A stretch of DNA of 64,000 nt. It comes from Actinomadura latina NBRC 106108 (GTDB lineage Bacteria > Actinomycetota > Actinomycetes > Streptosporangiales > Streptosporangiaceae). Positions 50,331 through 58,103 of this stretch are shown here, piece after piece. Within the stretch, counting starts at the first letter, position 1. Every line of letters starts with the position of its first letter. Below the pieces are notes generated by a model. The model saw nothing but the letters and a program-made list of their open reading frames with translations, had not been told where the DNA came from and did not search any database. The DNA lies in assembly GCF_001552195.1 (NCBI RefSeq), contig NZ_BCQS01000013.1, positions 186,001-250,000 of the forward strand, given 5' to 3'. Both the position numbers and the translations under genes were made by a program.

Positions 50331-52213
50331 CGGTCGACGACGGCGACCTCCATCGGGAACACGACCGGGGTGTCGCCGAACAGCAGGCGGCGCGCCTCGT
50401 CGGCCGCCGCGTGCACGGCGGCGGCGACGTCCCCGGCCAGCCCGGCGGGGGTGTGCACGATGACCTCGTCGTGCTGGAAGAACACCAGCCGGGGCGGGCC
50501 TGGCGGGGTCCGGGCGGAGTTCGCCGGCGGGACGGCGGCGGGCGGGGGCTGGAGGGCGGTGAGGCGGCGGCGGAGGGAGCCGAGGAGGGCGAGCGCCCAG
50601 TCGGCGGCCGTGGCCTGGACGACGAAGTTGCGGGTGAACCGGCCCCGGCTGCGCAGCGCCTGCGCGGCCGCCGGGTCGGGCGCGTCGCCGTCGCCCGCCG
50701 CGGTCAGCTCGCGCCACCCGGCGGACGGCGGCGGGCAGGTGCGGCCGAGCCGGGACCGGACGAGCCCGCCCCGCTCCCCCGCCCGCGCGGCGGCCTCCAC
50801 GTACTCGAACGCGTCGGGGAACCGCTTCCTGAGCACGGCGAGCAGCTGCACGGCCTCGCCCGTCCCGCCCCCGTACATGGCGGAGAGCAGGGCGATCTTG
50901 GCCTTGTCGCGGGCGCTGTGGCCGCCGTCGCCGTCATCGTGGAAGGCGTCGGAGAGGGCCGCGTAGAGATCGCCGTGCGCGGCGGCGTCGGTGAACGCGC
51001 GGTCGCCGGCGAGGGCGGCGAGGACGCGGGGTTCGAGCTGGGCCGCGTCCGCGACGACCAGCGACCAGCCGGGGTCGGCGACGACCGCCCGGCGCAGCAC
51101 GCGCGGGATCTGCAGGGCCCCGCCGCCGCTCGTCGCCCAGCGCCCGGACACCACGCCGCCGACCACGTACTCGGGACGGAACCGGCCGCCGCTCACCCAG
51201 GTGTCGAGCCAGGCCCAGCCGTGCGCGGTGTGCAGGCGCGCCAGCTCCTTGTACTCCAGCAGCAGCGGGACGGCCGGATGGTCGAGCCGCTTGAGGACGT
51301 GCGCGCGGGTGGACGGGATCGGCAGGCCCGCGGAGGCGAACGCCTTGAGGATCTGCGCCGGCGAGTCGGGGTTGACGTGCACCCGCGGGGCGGAGCGGAG
51401 CTCGGCGGTTGACTGGTCGCGGGCGGGGGCCGGCGTGGGGGCTGGAGGACGGGCTGCCGAGCGGAGCTCGTCCTTTGATTGGTGGCGGGCGGGGGCTGGA
51501 GAACGGGCTGCCGAGCGGAGCTCGTCCTTTGATTGGTGGTGGGTGGGGGCTGGAGGACGGTCGAATGCGGCGCTGATGCGGTCGGCGAGGTCTTGCAGCC
51601 GGCGGGGGCGCAGGCCGCCGGTGGGGCGGGGGCCGAGCAGTTCGGTGAGCAGCGCGTCGTGCTCCGCGGCCGACCAGGGCAGCCCGTCGTGGCCCAGTTC
51701 GGCGGCCACCAGCGCGCCCGCCGACTCGGCGGCGGCGAGCAGCGCGAAGCCGTCCAGCCCGGCGATGGCGCGCTGCTGCGCGGCGTGCACCGCGACGACC
51801 TGCGCGATGTCGTCGGCGGATTCGGCTCGCCCCGCGTCGTCGTCGAACAGCGACGCCTGGGCCGGCTCGTCCTCGGGCGGCGGACGGTCGGGCGGCACCG
51901 GCTCGCCGCGCAGCCGCGCCCACGCCGCGCGCACCGAGCGCGGCTCCCCGTACCGTCCGGCATGGCCGAGGAGAAGGCTCTCGACCAGTTCGAGGTCGTG
52001 GCAGCGGGCCACCCGCACGCCCGCTTCGAGGAGGCGCGGGTAGAACCGGGCGGTGGACGGCCACACCCAGCGCGGCGCGCCGGCCCGCTCCTGCTCGTCG
52101 ATCGCCGCGACGAGGTCGGGGACGGCGCGTGCGGGGGCGGCGGGCGTGCCGTCCTCGGCGAGCGTCCGCAGCGTTCCCGCGCCGGCGGGGCCGGCGGCCA
52201 CCGCGATCCTCAC
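50312..52213 (-). CDS. DNA polymerase I-like protein (bifunctional 3'-5' exonuclease/polymerase annotation group)
   Basis: A 633-residue family A polymerase. Motif A reads VVADAAQLEPRVLAAL, motif B RDKAKIALLSAMYGG and motif C FFQHDEVIVH, so the polymerase site looks intact. The N-terminal 200 residues are a divergent RNase-H-like domain without the clear exonuclease Asp/Glu set. Between them lies a low-complexity insert of 18-residue repeats (HQSKDELRSAAR). There is no 5' nuclease domain. It is a second, shorter polymerase besides the main PolA expected elsewhere, perhaps for repair. Confidence 0.88.
   Translation of the reverse strand: MRIAVAAGPAGAGTLRTLAEDGTPAAPARAVPDLVAAIDEQERAGAPRWVWPSTARFYPRLLEAGVRVARCHDLELVESLLLGHAGRYGEPRSVRAAWARLRGEPVPPDRPPPEDEPAQASLFDDDAGRAESADDIAQVVAVHAAQQRAIAGLDGFALLAAAESAGALVAAELGHDGLPWSAAEHDALLTELLGPRPTGGLRPRRLQDLADRISAAFDRPPAPTHHQSKDELRSAARSPAPARHQSKDELRSAARPPAPTPAPARDQSTAELRSAPRVHVNPDSPAQILKAFASAGLPIPSTRAHVLKRLDHPAVPLLLEYKELARLHTAHGWAWLDTWVSGGRFRPEYVVGGVVSGRWATSGGGALQIPRVLRRAVVADPGWSLVVADAAQLEPRVLAALAGDRAFTDAAAHGDLYAALSDAFHDDGDGGHSARDKAKIALLSAMYGGGTGEAVQLLAVLRKRFPDAFEYVEAAARAGERGGLVRSRLGRTCPPPSAGWRELTAAGDGDAPDPAAAQALRSRGRFTRNFVVQATAADWALALLGSLRRRLTALQPPPAAVPPANSARTPPGPPRLVFFQHDEVIVHTPAGLAGDVAAAVHAAADEARRLLFGDTPVVFPMEVAVVDRYADAK
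51390..51560 (-). repeat. 54-bp tandem repeats inside the polymerase gene
   Basis: Two near-identical 54-bp units (51437-51490 and 51491-51544) are flanked by a partial copy after and a diverged copy before. Each encodes 18 residues containing HQSKDELRSAAR. The unit is a multiple of three, so copy number can change without a frameshift. Confidence 0.85.
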
Positions 52214-52272
52214 GCGTCCATTGTGGCCGCGGCCCCTGACAGAACTCCGCCCGGGCGGGGCCCGGACACGCG

Positions 52273-52308
52273 GAACCCCTCCGCGGCGGGTGATCCGCGG
52301 AGGGGTTC
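52273..52308 (-). terminator. terminator of the DUF4234 gene
   Basis: GAACCCCTCCGCGG and CCGCGGAGGGGTTC form a perfect 14-bp stem with an eight-base loop, about 67 bases downstream of the DUF4234 stop and upstream of the polymerase start. Confidence 0.7.
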
Positions 52309-52374
52309 GGCGTGATCTTCAGCGGGGGCCAGGGCCGTAGCCCCGGTAAAGGATCAGGTGAGCGATCCGAGGGA

Positions 52375-52872
52375 TCAGGCGACCAGCGAGACCTGCTGGC
52401 CCGCCGGGGTGTCGCCGTAGCGGTCGACGACCTTGTTCAGCTGGATCTGGTAGTACAGCACCCCGAAGCCGAAGATGCCGAGCAGGAAGCCCATGCCGCC
52501 GCTGCAGGTGGCCTGGAGGCCGGCGGCGCGCTGGGCCTGGGCGATGCGGCCGGCCAGCTTGACGTACATGACCAGGGGCCAGATGCCGAGTGTGATCGCG
52601 CCGAAGAGCATGGACAGCAGCGCGTTGGTCGCGGCGTTGTCGATGCGGCGGTCGTACTCGTGCAGCTCGGTGTGGACCTTGAAGAACCACACCAGGCCGT
52701 AGATGCCGAAGGTGATGATGGGAAGGCCGAGCCAGGCTCCGACCGGGTTGCGGCGCTTCATGTTGTTGCCCGCGCCGACGGCGGCGGGGGCCTGCTGCTG
52801 TGCGGGGGCCGGCACCTGGCCGCCCTGGTGAGGCTGCTGTGCCTGGCCCTGGCCCTGCTGGGGGTAACTCAT
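52375..52872 (-). CDS. DUF4234 membrane protein with Gln-rich N-terminus
   Basis: A 165-residue protein. Residues 1-45 are Gln/Pro/Gly/Ala-rich and probably unstructured. Then come the DUF4234 helices (KRRNPVGAWLGLPIITFGIY, TLGIWPLVMYVKLAGRI, GIFGFGVLYYQIQLNKVVDR), three to four membrane segments. AAGGAAGAG lies before the ATG at 52872. Function is unknown; similar proteins are common in actinomycetes. Confidence 0.85.
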   Translation of the reverse strand: MSYPQQGQGQAQQPHQGGQVPAPAQQQAPAAVGAGNNMKRRNPVGAWLGLPIITFGIYGLVWFFKVHTELHEYDRRIDNAATNALLSMLFGAITLGIWPLVMYVKLAGRIAQAQRAAGLQATCSGGMGFLLGIFGFGVLYYQIQLNKVVDRYGDTPAGQQVSLVA

Positions 52873-53030
52873 CGGATTTGCTCTTCCTTTGGGACGCGGT
52901 CGCTTGCGGCCGACCGTCCAAAACCGTTCACCCGTGTGATTGACCCAAGACCTTAACGGCATCCGAGCACGTCGGGGCCATCAAACGCCGGTTGTGGCCA
53001 TTAACGCGCCGGATTCACCGGTATGACCGG

Positions 53031-54551
53031 CTAGCGCAGCGGGATCGTCACCTCGTCTTCGCACGGCGGCGACTCCTCGTGGTCGCCGCAGCCGGTCGCG
53101 GCGTAGCAGCGGATCCGCAGCCGCGACTCGGTCACGTCCAGGCGCAGGAAGCTCTTGAAGAACGGCGGCCGGTCCCAGTCGGCCAGCTCCGAGCGGAAGC
53201 GCTGCGGGAGCCGCCGCACCGGCAGCCGCAGGAACCGGGGGCGGCTGCGGCCGCCGCGCGGGACGCCGAGGACGGACGCGACGAAGCGCGCGCGGCGGGA
53301 CGGCGTGGTCTCCCCGGCCGCCTTGTAGCCGCGTCCCGGCCTGATGCCGAGCCGGTGCCGGACGGCGGCGGTGGCCTCCTCCGGGGTCAGTTCGAACAGC
53401 TTCGGCAGCCGCAGCCACCGCCCGTACAGCTTGCTGTAGCGGGACAGGGAGTCGCCCCGCAGCGGGTAGCAGCGGAACTCGTTCTCCTCCACCACGCTCG
53501 TCCGGGGGATGGTGTGGGTCGCGTGCATGAAGGCGCCGCCGCCGCCCGAGACGATGTACTGGATCGTCCGGCCGTCGCCGGTCCGCACCGGGTAGCGCTG
53601 GTAGTTGTGGATGTCGCCGCCGATCGCGGCCACGTAGTGGTGCGCCGGGTCGCGGACGATCTCGTCGACCGTCCCGCCGCCCTCGATCGGCCCCGGCCGG
53701 TGGTCGTCGTCCACGTACAGGGGCTTGCCGGTCACCAGCAGCTTGGGCTTGGGGCCGCCGGAGACCTCGCGCAGCCACCGGCCCTGGTCGCGGTCGAGGC
53801 CGCCGGTGATGCCGGTGTCGATGCCGATGACGCGCAGGGACGGCGTGTCGATCGCCCAGTACGGCCCCGGCTGGACGGCCCGCTGCCCGGGCGCGCCCCG
53901 GAACGTGCGGCGCGCCTCCGCGAGGACCTCCGGGTCGATCGTGCCGGAGTGGCGCCAGAGCAGGCGGGGGACGAACGCGAGCAGCCCGCGCCAGGGCGGC
54001 GGCGAGCAGTCCGCGTCCAGGTCGCAGAAGACGTGCAGGAAGCCGCGCAGCCCGTCGTACCAGTCGTGGTTGCCGGGGATCGCGTAGACGGGCGCCGGAT
54101 AGTCCTTGTAGGGGCGGAAGAACTTCTCCGGGTACTGGCGCCCGTCCCCGGTCGGGTAGACCACGTCGCTGGCGATGATCATGAAGTCGGTGCCGGCGGC
54201 GGCGTGCAGCAGCGGCGGCACCACCGCGTACTGCGACCGGTCGCCCTCTCCGGTGTCGCCGAGCAGCGCGAACGAGAACTCGGGGGACGGGCGGTGCAGG
54301 GTGAACGCGGCCGGGGTGCCGCGCTCGCGCAGGGCGGCGACGCAGCGCCGCCGGATCGCGTCGGACGGGTCGCCGAACAGCCGCGCGATCACGTCGTTGC
54401 GGGACCGCCACAGCACCGCCGGGCGGCGCCACGAGAAGTCCGGGACGCGGGCCGGGAGCAGGTCGTTGAACGTGCCGGGTCTTCCGCAGACCCACCCCGC
54501 ACCCGCCTCGGAGGTGCGCGAGTTGTCGGGCGCGGGGGAAACCTCGGACAC
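53031..54551 (-). CDS. calcineurin-like metallophosphoesterase
   Basis: A 506-residue metallophosphatase. Metal-ligand motifs are GDTGEGD (near residue 97), the Asp in IIASDVVYPTGD, GNHDWYDG, and GGDIHNYQRY near 325. There is no signal peptide. The phosphoester substrate is unknown; long C-terminal part (about 370-506) lacks a recognised domain. The GTG at 54551 has GGAGG six bases upstream, but that site is buried in a 12-bp hairpin. Confidence 0.87.
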   Translation of the reverse strand: MSEVSPAPDNSRTSEAGAGWVCGRPGTFNDLLPARVPDFSWRRPAVLWRSRNDVIARLFGDPSDAIRRRCVAALRERGTPAAFTLHRPSPEFSFALLGDTGEGDRSQYAVVPPLLHAAAGTDFMIIASDVVYPTGDGRQYPEKFFRPYKDYPAPVYAIPGNHDWYDGLRGFLHVFCDLDADCSPPPWRGLLAFVPRLLWRHSGTIDPEVLAEARRTFRGAPGQRAVQPGPYWAIDTPSLRVIGIDTGITGGLDRDQGRWLREVSGGPKPKLLVTGKPLYVDDDHRPGPIEGGGTVDEIVRDPAHHYVAAIGGDIHNYQRYPVRTGDGRTIQYIVSGGGGAFMHATHTIPRTSVVEENEFRCYPLRGDSLSRYSKLYGRWLRLPKLFELTPEEATAAVRHRLGIRPGRGYKAAGETTPSRRARFVASVLGVPRGGRSRPRFLRLPVRRLPQRFRSELADWDRPPFFKSFLRLDVTESRLRIRCYAATGCGDHEESPPCEDEVTIPLR

Positions 54552-54552
54552 G

Positions 54553-54604
54553 GAACGCCTCCGGCAGCGGTGAGGGGATCCTCACAGCCTGTCCGGAGGC
54601 GTTC
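54553..54604 (-). promoter_or_regulatory. nested hairpin covering the ribosome site of the metallophosphatase
   Basis: GAACGCCTCCGG (54553-54564) pairs with CCGGAGGCGTTC (54593-54604), perfect 12 bp, with an inner GTGAGG/CCTCAC stem (54570-54585). The minus-strand ribosome site GGAGG sits in the downstream arm, right before the GTG. It may terminate the upstream small transcript, hide the site, or both. Confidence 0.6.
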
Positions 54605-54634
54605 GCGCCGTCAAGCGCGGCATCGGGCGCCGTG

Positions 54635-54775
54635 TCAGACGCGGTATCGGCCCGGTGCGCGCGAGGGCGTGGTGGACGCCGGCGCCACCCCCAGGGACGC
54701 CGGCGCCACCACGTCGGGAGCGCCCGCGGTCATCATGAGTCCCCCCAGAACGGCGAGCGTGCAGTCGCCTCTCAT
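54635..54775 (-). CDS. possible 46-residue small protein
   Basis: An ATG at 54775 preceded by GGAGG at ideal distance. The peptide starts MRGDCTLAVLGGLMMTAGA, a short positive-then-hydrophobic start, and ends in a Pro/Arg tail. A minus-strand promoter TTACGC-N18-TATAGC lies upstream at about 54824-54853. No family is recognised. It may be a real small protein or a leader for the metallophosphatase; the rest of the 329-bp gap (54552-54880) holds nothing else visible. Confidence 0.4.
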   Translation of the reverse strand: MRGDCTLAVLGGLMMTAGAPDVVAPASLGVAPASTTPSRAPGRYRV

Positions 54776-54880
54776 GATGCCTCCACGGACAGCTCCAAGG
54801 TCCCGAAAGCGGGACGTAACCGACGCTATACGGAGGGCCGTAATGCAGGCGTAAACCACCCCAAACGAGGGGCCAAAACC

Positions 54881-55762
54881 TCAGGGGGCCAGCACCCGCA
54901 GGGCGCCCGGCATGATCCTCGCGGTGACCGGCAGCTCCCCGGGCAGCTCGCCGTCCGCCCCGTACGGGAGCGTCCGGCCGGGCGGCCCGGCCAGCTCGAT
55001 CCGCACCTCCCGGCCGCGCATGACCTCCACCTCGGGGCGCCGGACGTGCGTCCCGTCCGCCAGCTCGCGCATCACGGCGAAGAACAGCGTCCGCGGAGCC
55101 CTGCGGATGAGGACGACGTCGAGCAGGCCGTCGTCCACCCGCGCGTCCGGGGCGATGTGCTTGCCGAACCCGTAGTAGCCGGAGTTCGCCGCGACGACGG
55201 TGTACCCCTCGCGCCGGTGCTCCGCGCCGTCCACGGTGATCAGGTAGTCGGCGTGCCGCCAGCTGACGACCGCCCGCAGCGCGCCGACGTAGTAGGCGGC
55301 CGAGCCGCGCAGCAGCCGCGTCTTGTTGGCGTTGTCGTTGGCGATCGCGTCGATGCCCGCGTAGACGCTGCCGAGGACGGGCGTCCCGTTGGCCTCGATG
55401 GCGTCCACCGCGCGCGGCTCGCCGTCCAGCAGCAGCGGGGCGAGCTCCGCCGCGCCGGACGGGACGCCGAGCTGGCGCGCGAAGTCGTTGCCGCGCCCGG
55501 CCGGGACGATCCCGAAGACGGCGTCCGTGCCCGCCAGGGCGCCGCCGACGCAGCCGACCATGCCGTCGCCGCCGACCCCGAGCACCACGCGCCCGGTCTC
55601 GGCCGCGCCGCGGGCGACCGCGGCGGCGTGCTCCATGCTCCGGCTGTACTCGACGTCGAGCTCGGCGCCCGCCTCGCGCAGCAGCCGGCCGAGCGGCATC
55701 AGGCAGGACGCGGACGCGGAACCGCCCGCCGCCGGGTTGACGATCGCGGTGAACGCGCGCAT
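54881..55762 (-). CDS. diacylglycerol kinase family lipid kinase
   Basis: A 293-residue DAGK-catalytic protein. The N-terminal NPAAGG and the glycine-rich GGDGMVG nucleotide motif are clear, and PAGRGNDFARQLG follows. It would phosphorylate diacylglycerol or a related lipid. In M. tuberculosis the syntenic Rv2252 is a diacylglycerol kinase linked to phosphatidylinositol mannoside synthesis. It lies five bases after the AgpS-like gene, so the two are cotranscribed. Confidence 0.9.
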   Translation of the reverse strand: MRAFTAIVNPAAGGSASASCLMPLGRLLREAGAELDVEYSRSMEHAAAVARGAAETGRVVLGVGGDGMVGCVGGALAGTDAVFGIVPAGRGNDFARQLGVPSGAAELAPLLLDGEPRAVDAIEANGTPVLGSVYAGIDAIANDNANKTRLLRGSAAYYVGALRAVVSWRHADYLITVDGAEHRREGYTVVAANSGYYGFGKHIAPDARVDDGLLDVVLIRRAPRTLFFAVMRELADGTHVRRPEVEVMRGREVRIELAGPPGRTLPYGADGELPGELPVTARIMPGALRVLAP

Positions 55763-55767
55763 GGCGG

Positions 55768-57390
55768 CTACTCCTCCGGGGCCGGCGGGACGAGGACGCC
55801 CGGGTTGAGGATCCCGGCCGGATCGACCCGGTCCTTGACGGCGCGCAGCATCGCGGCGCCCAGCGGCCCGATCTCCCGCGCGTACCAGCCGCGGTGGTCG
55901 GTGCCCACGCCGTGATGATGGCTGATCGTCCCGCCCGCCGCCAGGATCGCGTCGCCGGCCGCGCGCTTCGCGTGCGCCCAGTGCTCGACCGGGTCCTCGC
56001 CCTGCGCCGACACGACGGTGAAGTACAGGGACGCGCCGGACGCGTAGACGTGCGAGATGTGGCACATGACCAGCGGCGGCGTCCCCGCCCCGGAGAGGGT
56101 CCCGATCAGCGCCAGGCGCACGGCGTCGTAGAGCTCCGGGACGTCCGACCAGAACGCCGCGGTCTCCAGCGTCTCGGCGAACGCGCCCACGTCCAGCAGG
56201 GAGTCGCGCAGGTAGGGGGCGTTGAAGCGGCCGTGCTCCCACTTCTCGCCCGGCCCGGCGCCGAGCGGCTCGCCGCCGGCGTCGCGGAGCACGCCCGCCG
56301 CGCCCGCCCGCCGGGCCGCCACGTCCTGCGCAGTGCCCTCGAATCCGACCACGGCGAGGCACCCGGCGGACGACGTCGCCCCGTCCTCCAGCGCCTGCCC
56401 GCCGATCGCGGCCGGGTCGGCCAGCCCGACCATGGTCTCGGCCTCGTCCGACAGCCGCAGCACCGTGGGGAGCGGGCCGTCCTGGGCGAGCCGGCGGAGC
56501 GCGGCGGCGCCCTCGGCGAAGGACGCGAACCGCCAGCCCTCGTACTCCCTCGCCGCCGGGACGGGCCGGATCCGCACGGTCACCGAGGTGATCACGCCGA
56601 ACGCGCCCTCCGAGCCGAGGACGAGCTGCCGCAGGTCGGGGCCGGCGGCCGACTTCGGCGCGCGGCCGACGTCGAGCGCCCCCTCCGGGGTCGCCACGGT
56701 CAGGCCGACCACCATGTCGTCGAACCGCCCGTATCCGGCGGACGCCTGCCCGCTGGACCGCGCCGCCGCGAACCCGCCGATCGACGCCCATTCGAACGAC
56801 TGCGGGAAGTGCCCGAGCGTGAAGCCGCGCTCGGCGAGCAGCGCCTCCGCCGCCGGCGCGCGCAGGCCCGGCTGCAGGACGGCGGTCCGGGAGACCTCGT
56901 CGACCGAGACGAGGCGGTCCATGCGCCGCAGGTCGAGGGCGATGAACGCGTCCACGCCCTGCGGGGCCAGCCCGCCGACGACGGACGTACCGCCGCCGAA
57001 CGGCACCACCGCGATCCGCTTCCCGGCGCAGAACTCCAGCACCGCGAGGACCTCGTCGTGCGAGCCGGGCAGGACGACCGCGTCCGGCGCGGCGGAGGTC
57101 TCGCCGGCGCGGATGCGCAGCAGGTCGGGCGTCGACTTGCCCCCCGTGTGCCGGACCCGCGACTCGGCGTCGGCGCGGACGTTCCCGTCCCCGACGATCC
57201 CGGCGAGCGCGGTCAGGTCCTCCCCAGGGAGCCTGGGCGCGGCGACCTCCAGCTCCGCCAGCCGGGCCGGCGGCGCCTCGGCGGGCCGCACGCCGAGCAG
57301 GTCGCGCAGCAGCCCCACCATGGGCTCGGGCAGCGGCGCGGCCTTGGCCGGATCCCCCCAGCCGCTCCACAGCATGTCCCGCGTCTCCAC
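55768..57390 (-). CDS. FAD-binding oxidase, alkyl-dihydroxyacetonephosphate synthase-like
   Basis: A 540-residue flavoprotein of the vanillyl-alcohol-oxidase fold. FAD-binding segments are PFGGGTSVVGGL and SIGGFAAARSSGQASAGYG. The C-terminal HHHGVGTDHRGWY is the active-site His segment of the AgpS group. Bacterial relatives are not proven to make ether lipids. The GTG at 57390 has GGAGG five bases upstream. It is the counterpart of Rv2251. Divergent from tetR and glpD, cotranscribed with the lipid kinase. Confidence 0.88.
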   Translation of the reverse strand: METRDMLWSGWGDPAKAAPLPEPMVGLLRDLLGVRPAEAPPARLAELEVAAPRLPGEDLTALAGIVGDGNVRADAESRVRHTGGKSTPDLLRIRAGETSAAPDAVVLPGSHDEVLAVLEFCAGKRIAVVPFGGGTSVVGGLAPQGVDAFIALDLRRMDRLVSVDEVSRTAVLQPGLRAPAAEALLAERGFTLGHFPQSFEWASIGGFAAARSSGQASAGYGRFDDMVVGLTVATPEGALDVGRAPKSAAGPDLRQLVLGSEGAFGVITSVTVRIRPVPAAREYEGWRFASFAEGAAALRRLAQDGPLPTVLRLSDEAETMVGLADPAAIGGQALEDGATSSAGCLAVVGFEGTAQDVAARRAGAAGVLRDAGGEPLGAGPGEKWEHGRFNAPYLRDSLLDVGAFAETLETAAFWSDVPELYDAVRLALIGTLSGAGTPPLVMCHISHVYASGASLYFTVVSAQGEDPVEHWAHAKRAAGDAILAAGGTISHHHGVGTDHRGWYAREIGPLGAAMLRAVKDRVDPAGILNPGVLVPPAPEE

Positions 57391-57425
57391 GCCGCCTCCC
57401 TCTCCACCCCGCCGTCGCTTGGGCT

Positions 57426-57457
57426 TACACTGTGACACATGACGTCGAATCGTCACA
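57426..57457. promoter_or_regulatory. leaderless tetR promoter with inverted repeat
   Basis: TACACT (57426-57431) lies seven bases before the tetR ATG, so transcription should start at or next to the start codon. TGTGAC (57431-57436), 15 bases, GTCACA (57452-57457) forms a repeat across the -10 and start and may be the autoregulatory operator. Confidence 0.5.
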
Positions 57458-58047
57458 ACAGGGTGGCGGCACGGACCGCCGACGACACCGTCCTCGACGC
57501 CGCGCGCGACTGCGTGCTGGCCGTCGGGGTGCGCCGGACGACGCTGACCGACATCGCCCGCCGCGCGGGCGTCTCCCGGATGACGCTGTACCGCCGCTGG
57601 CCGGACGTCCGCACGATCGTCGCCGACCTGATGACCCGCGAGTGGACCGGCATCGGCGAGGCGCTGCAGCCGCCCGACGACGGCCGCCCCGTCCGGCCCC
57701 GGATGGTGGACGGCCTGGTCACCGGCGTCCGCACGTTCCGCGACCACCCCCTGCTCCGCAAGATCATCGAAGTCGACCCGGAACTGCTGCTCCCCTACCT
57801 GCTGGACCGCTGCGGCGCCAGCCAGCGGGCGTTCCTGGCCTGGTTCGAGGAGGCGATCGCCGCGGGGCAGCGGGACGGCACGATCCGCGCCGGCCACCCC
57901 GGCCGGCAGGCGCGGGCGCTCCTGCTGGTCGTCCAGTCCTTCGCGCTGTCCGCGCCGATCATGATCGACGCGGCCGACCCCGCCTTCGACGCCGACGCCC
58001 TCGACACCGAACTCCGCCACGTCCTGGAGCGGACGCTGGCGCCCTGA
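57439..58047 (+). CDS. TetR family regulator of the glycerolipid block
   Basis: A 202-residue TetR protein with HTH TTLTDIARRAGVSRMTLYRRW (about residues 34-54). It lies between an AgpS-like flavoprotein (divergent) and glpD (downstream), like Rv2250c. Probably leaderless and autoregulated. The ligand may be an acyl or glycerol-derived metabolite; unknown. Confidence 0.9.
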   Translation: MTSNRHNRVAARTADDTVLDAARDCVLAVGVRRTTLTDIARRAGVSRMTLYRRWPDVRTIVADLMTREWTGIGEALQPPDDGRPVRPRMVDGLVTGVRTFRDHPLLRKIIEVDPELLLPYLLDRCGASQRAFLAWFEEAIAAGQRDGTIRAGHPGRQARALLLVVQSFALSAPIMIDAADPAFDADALDTELRHVLERTLAP

Positions 58048-58103
58048 CCGCTGCCCGACTCTTCGCCTTCGCCGGAAGACGGAGGCGCCTGGGAGGAAGC
58101 CCG

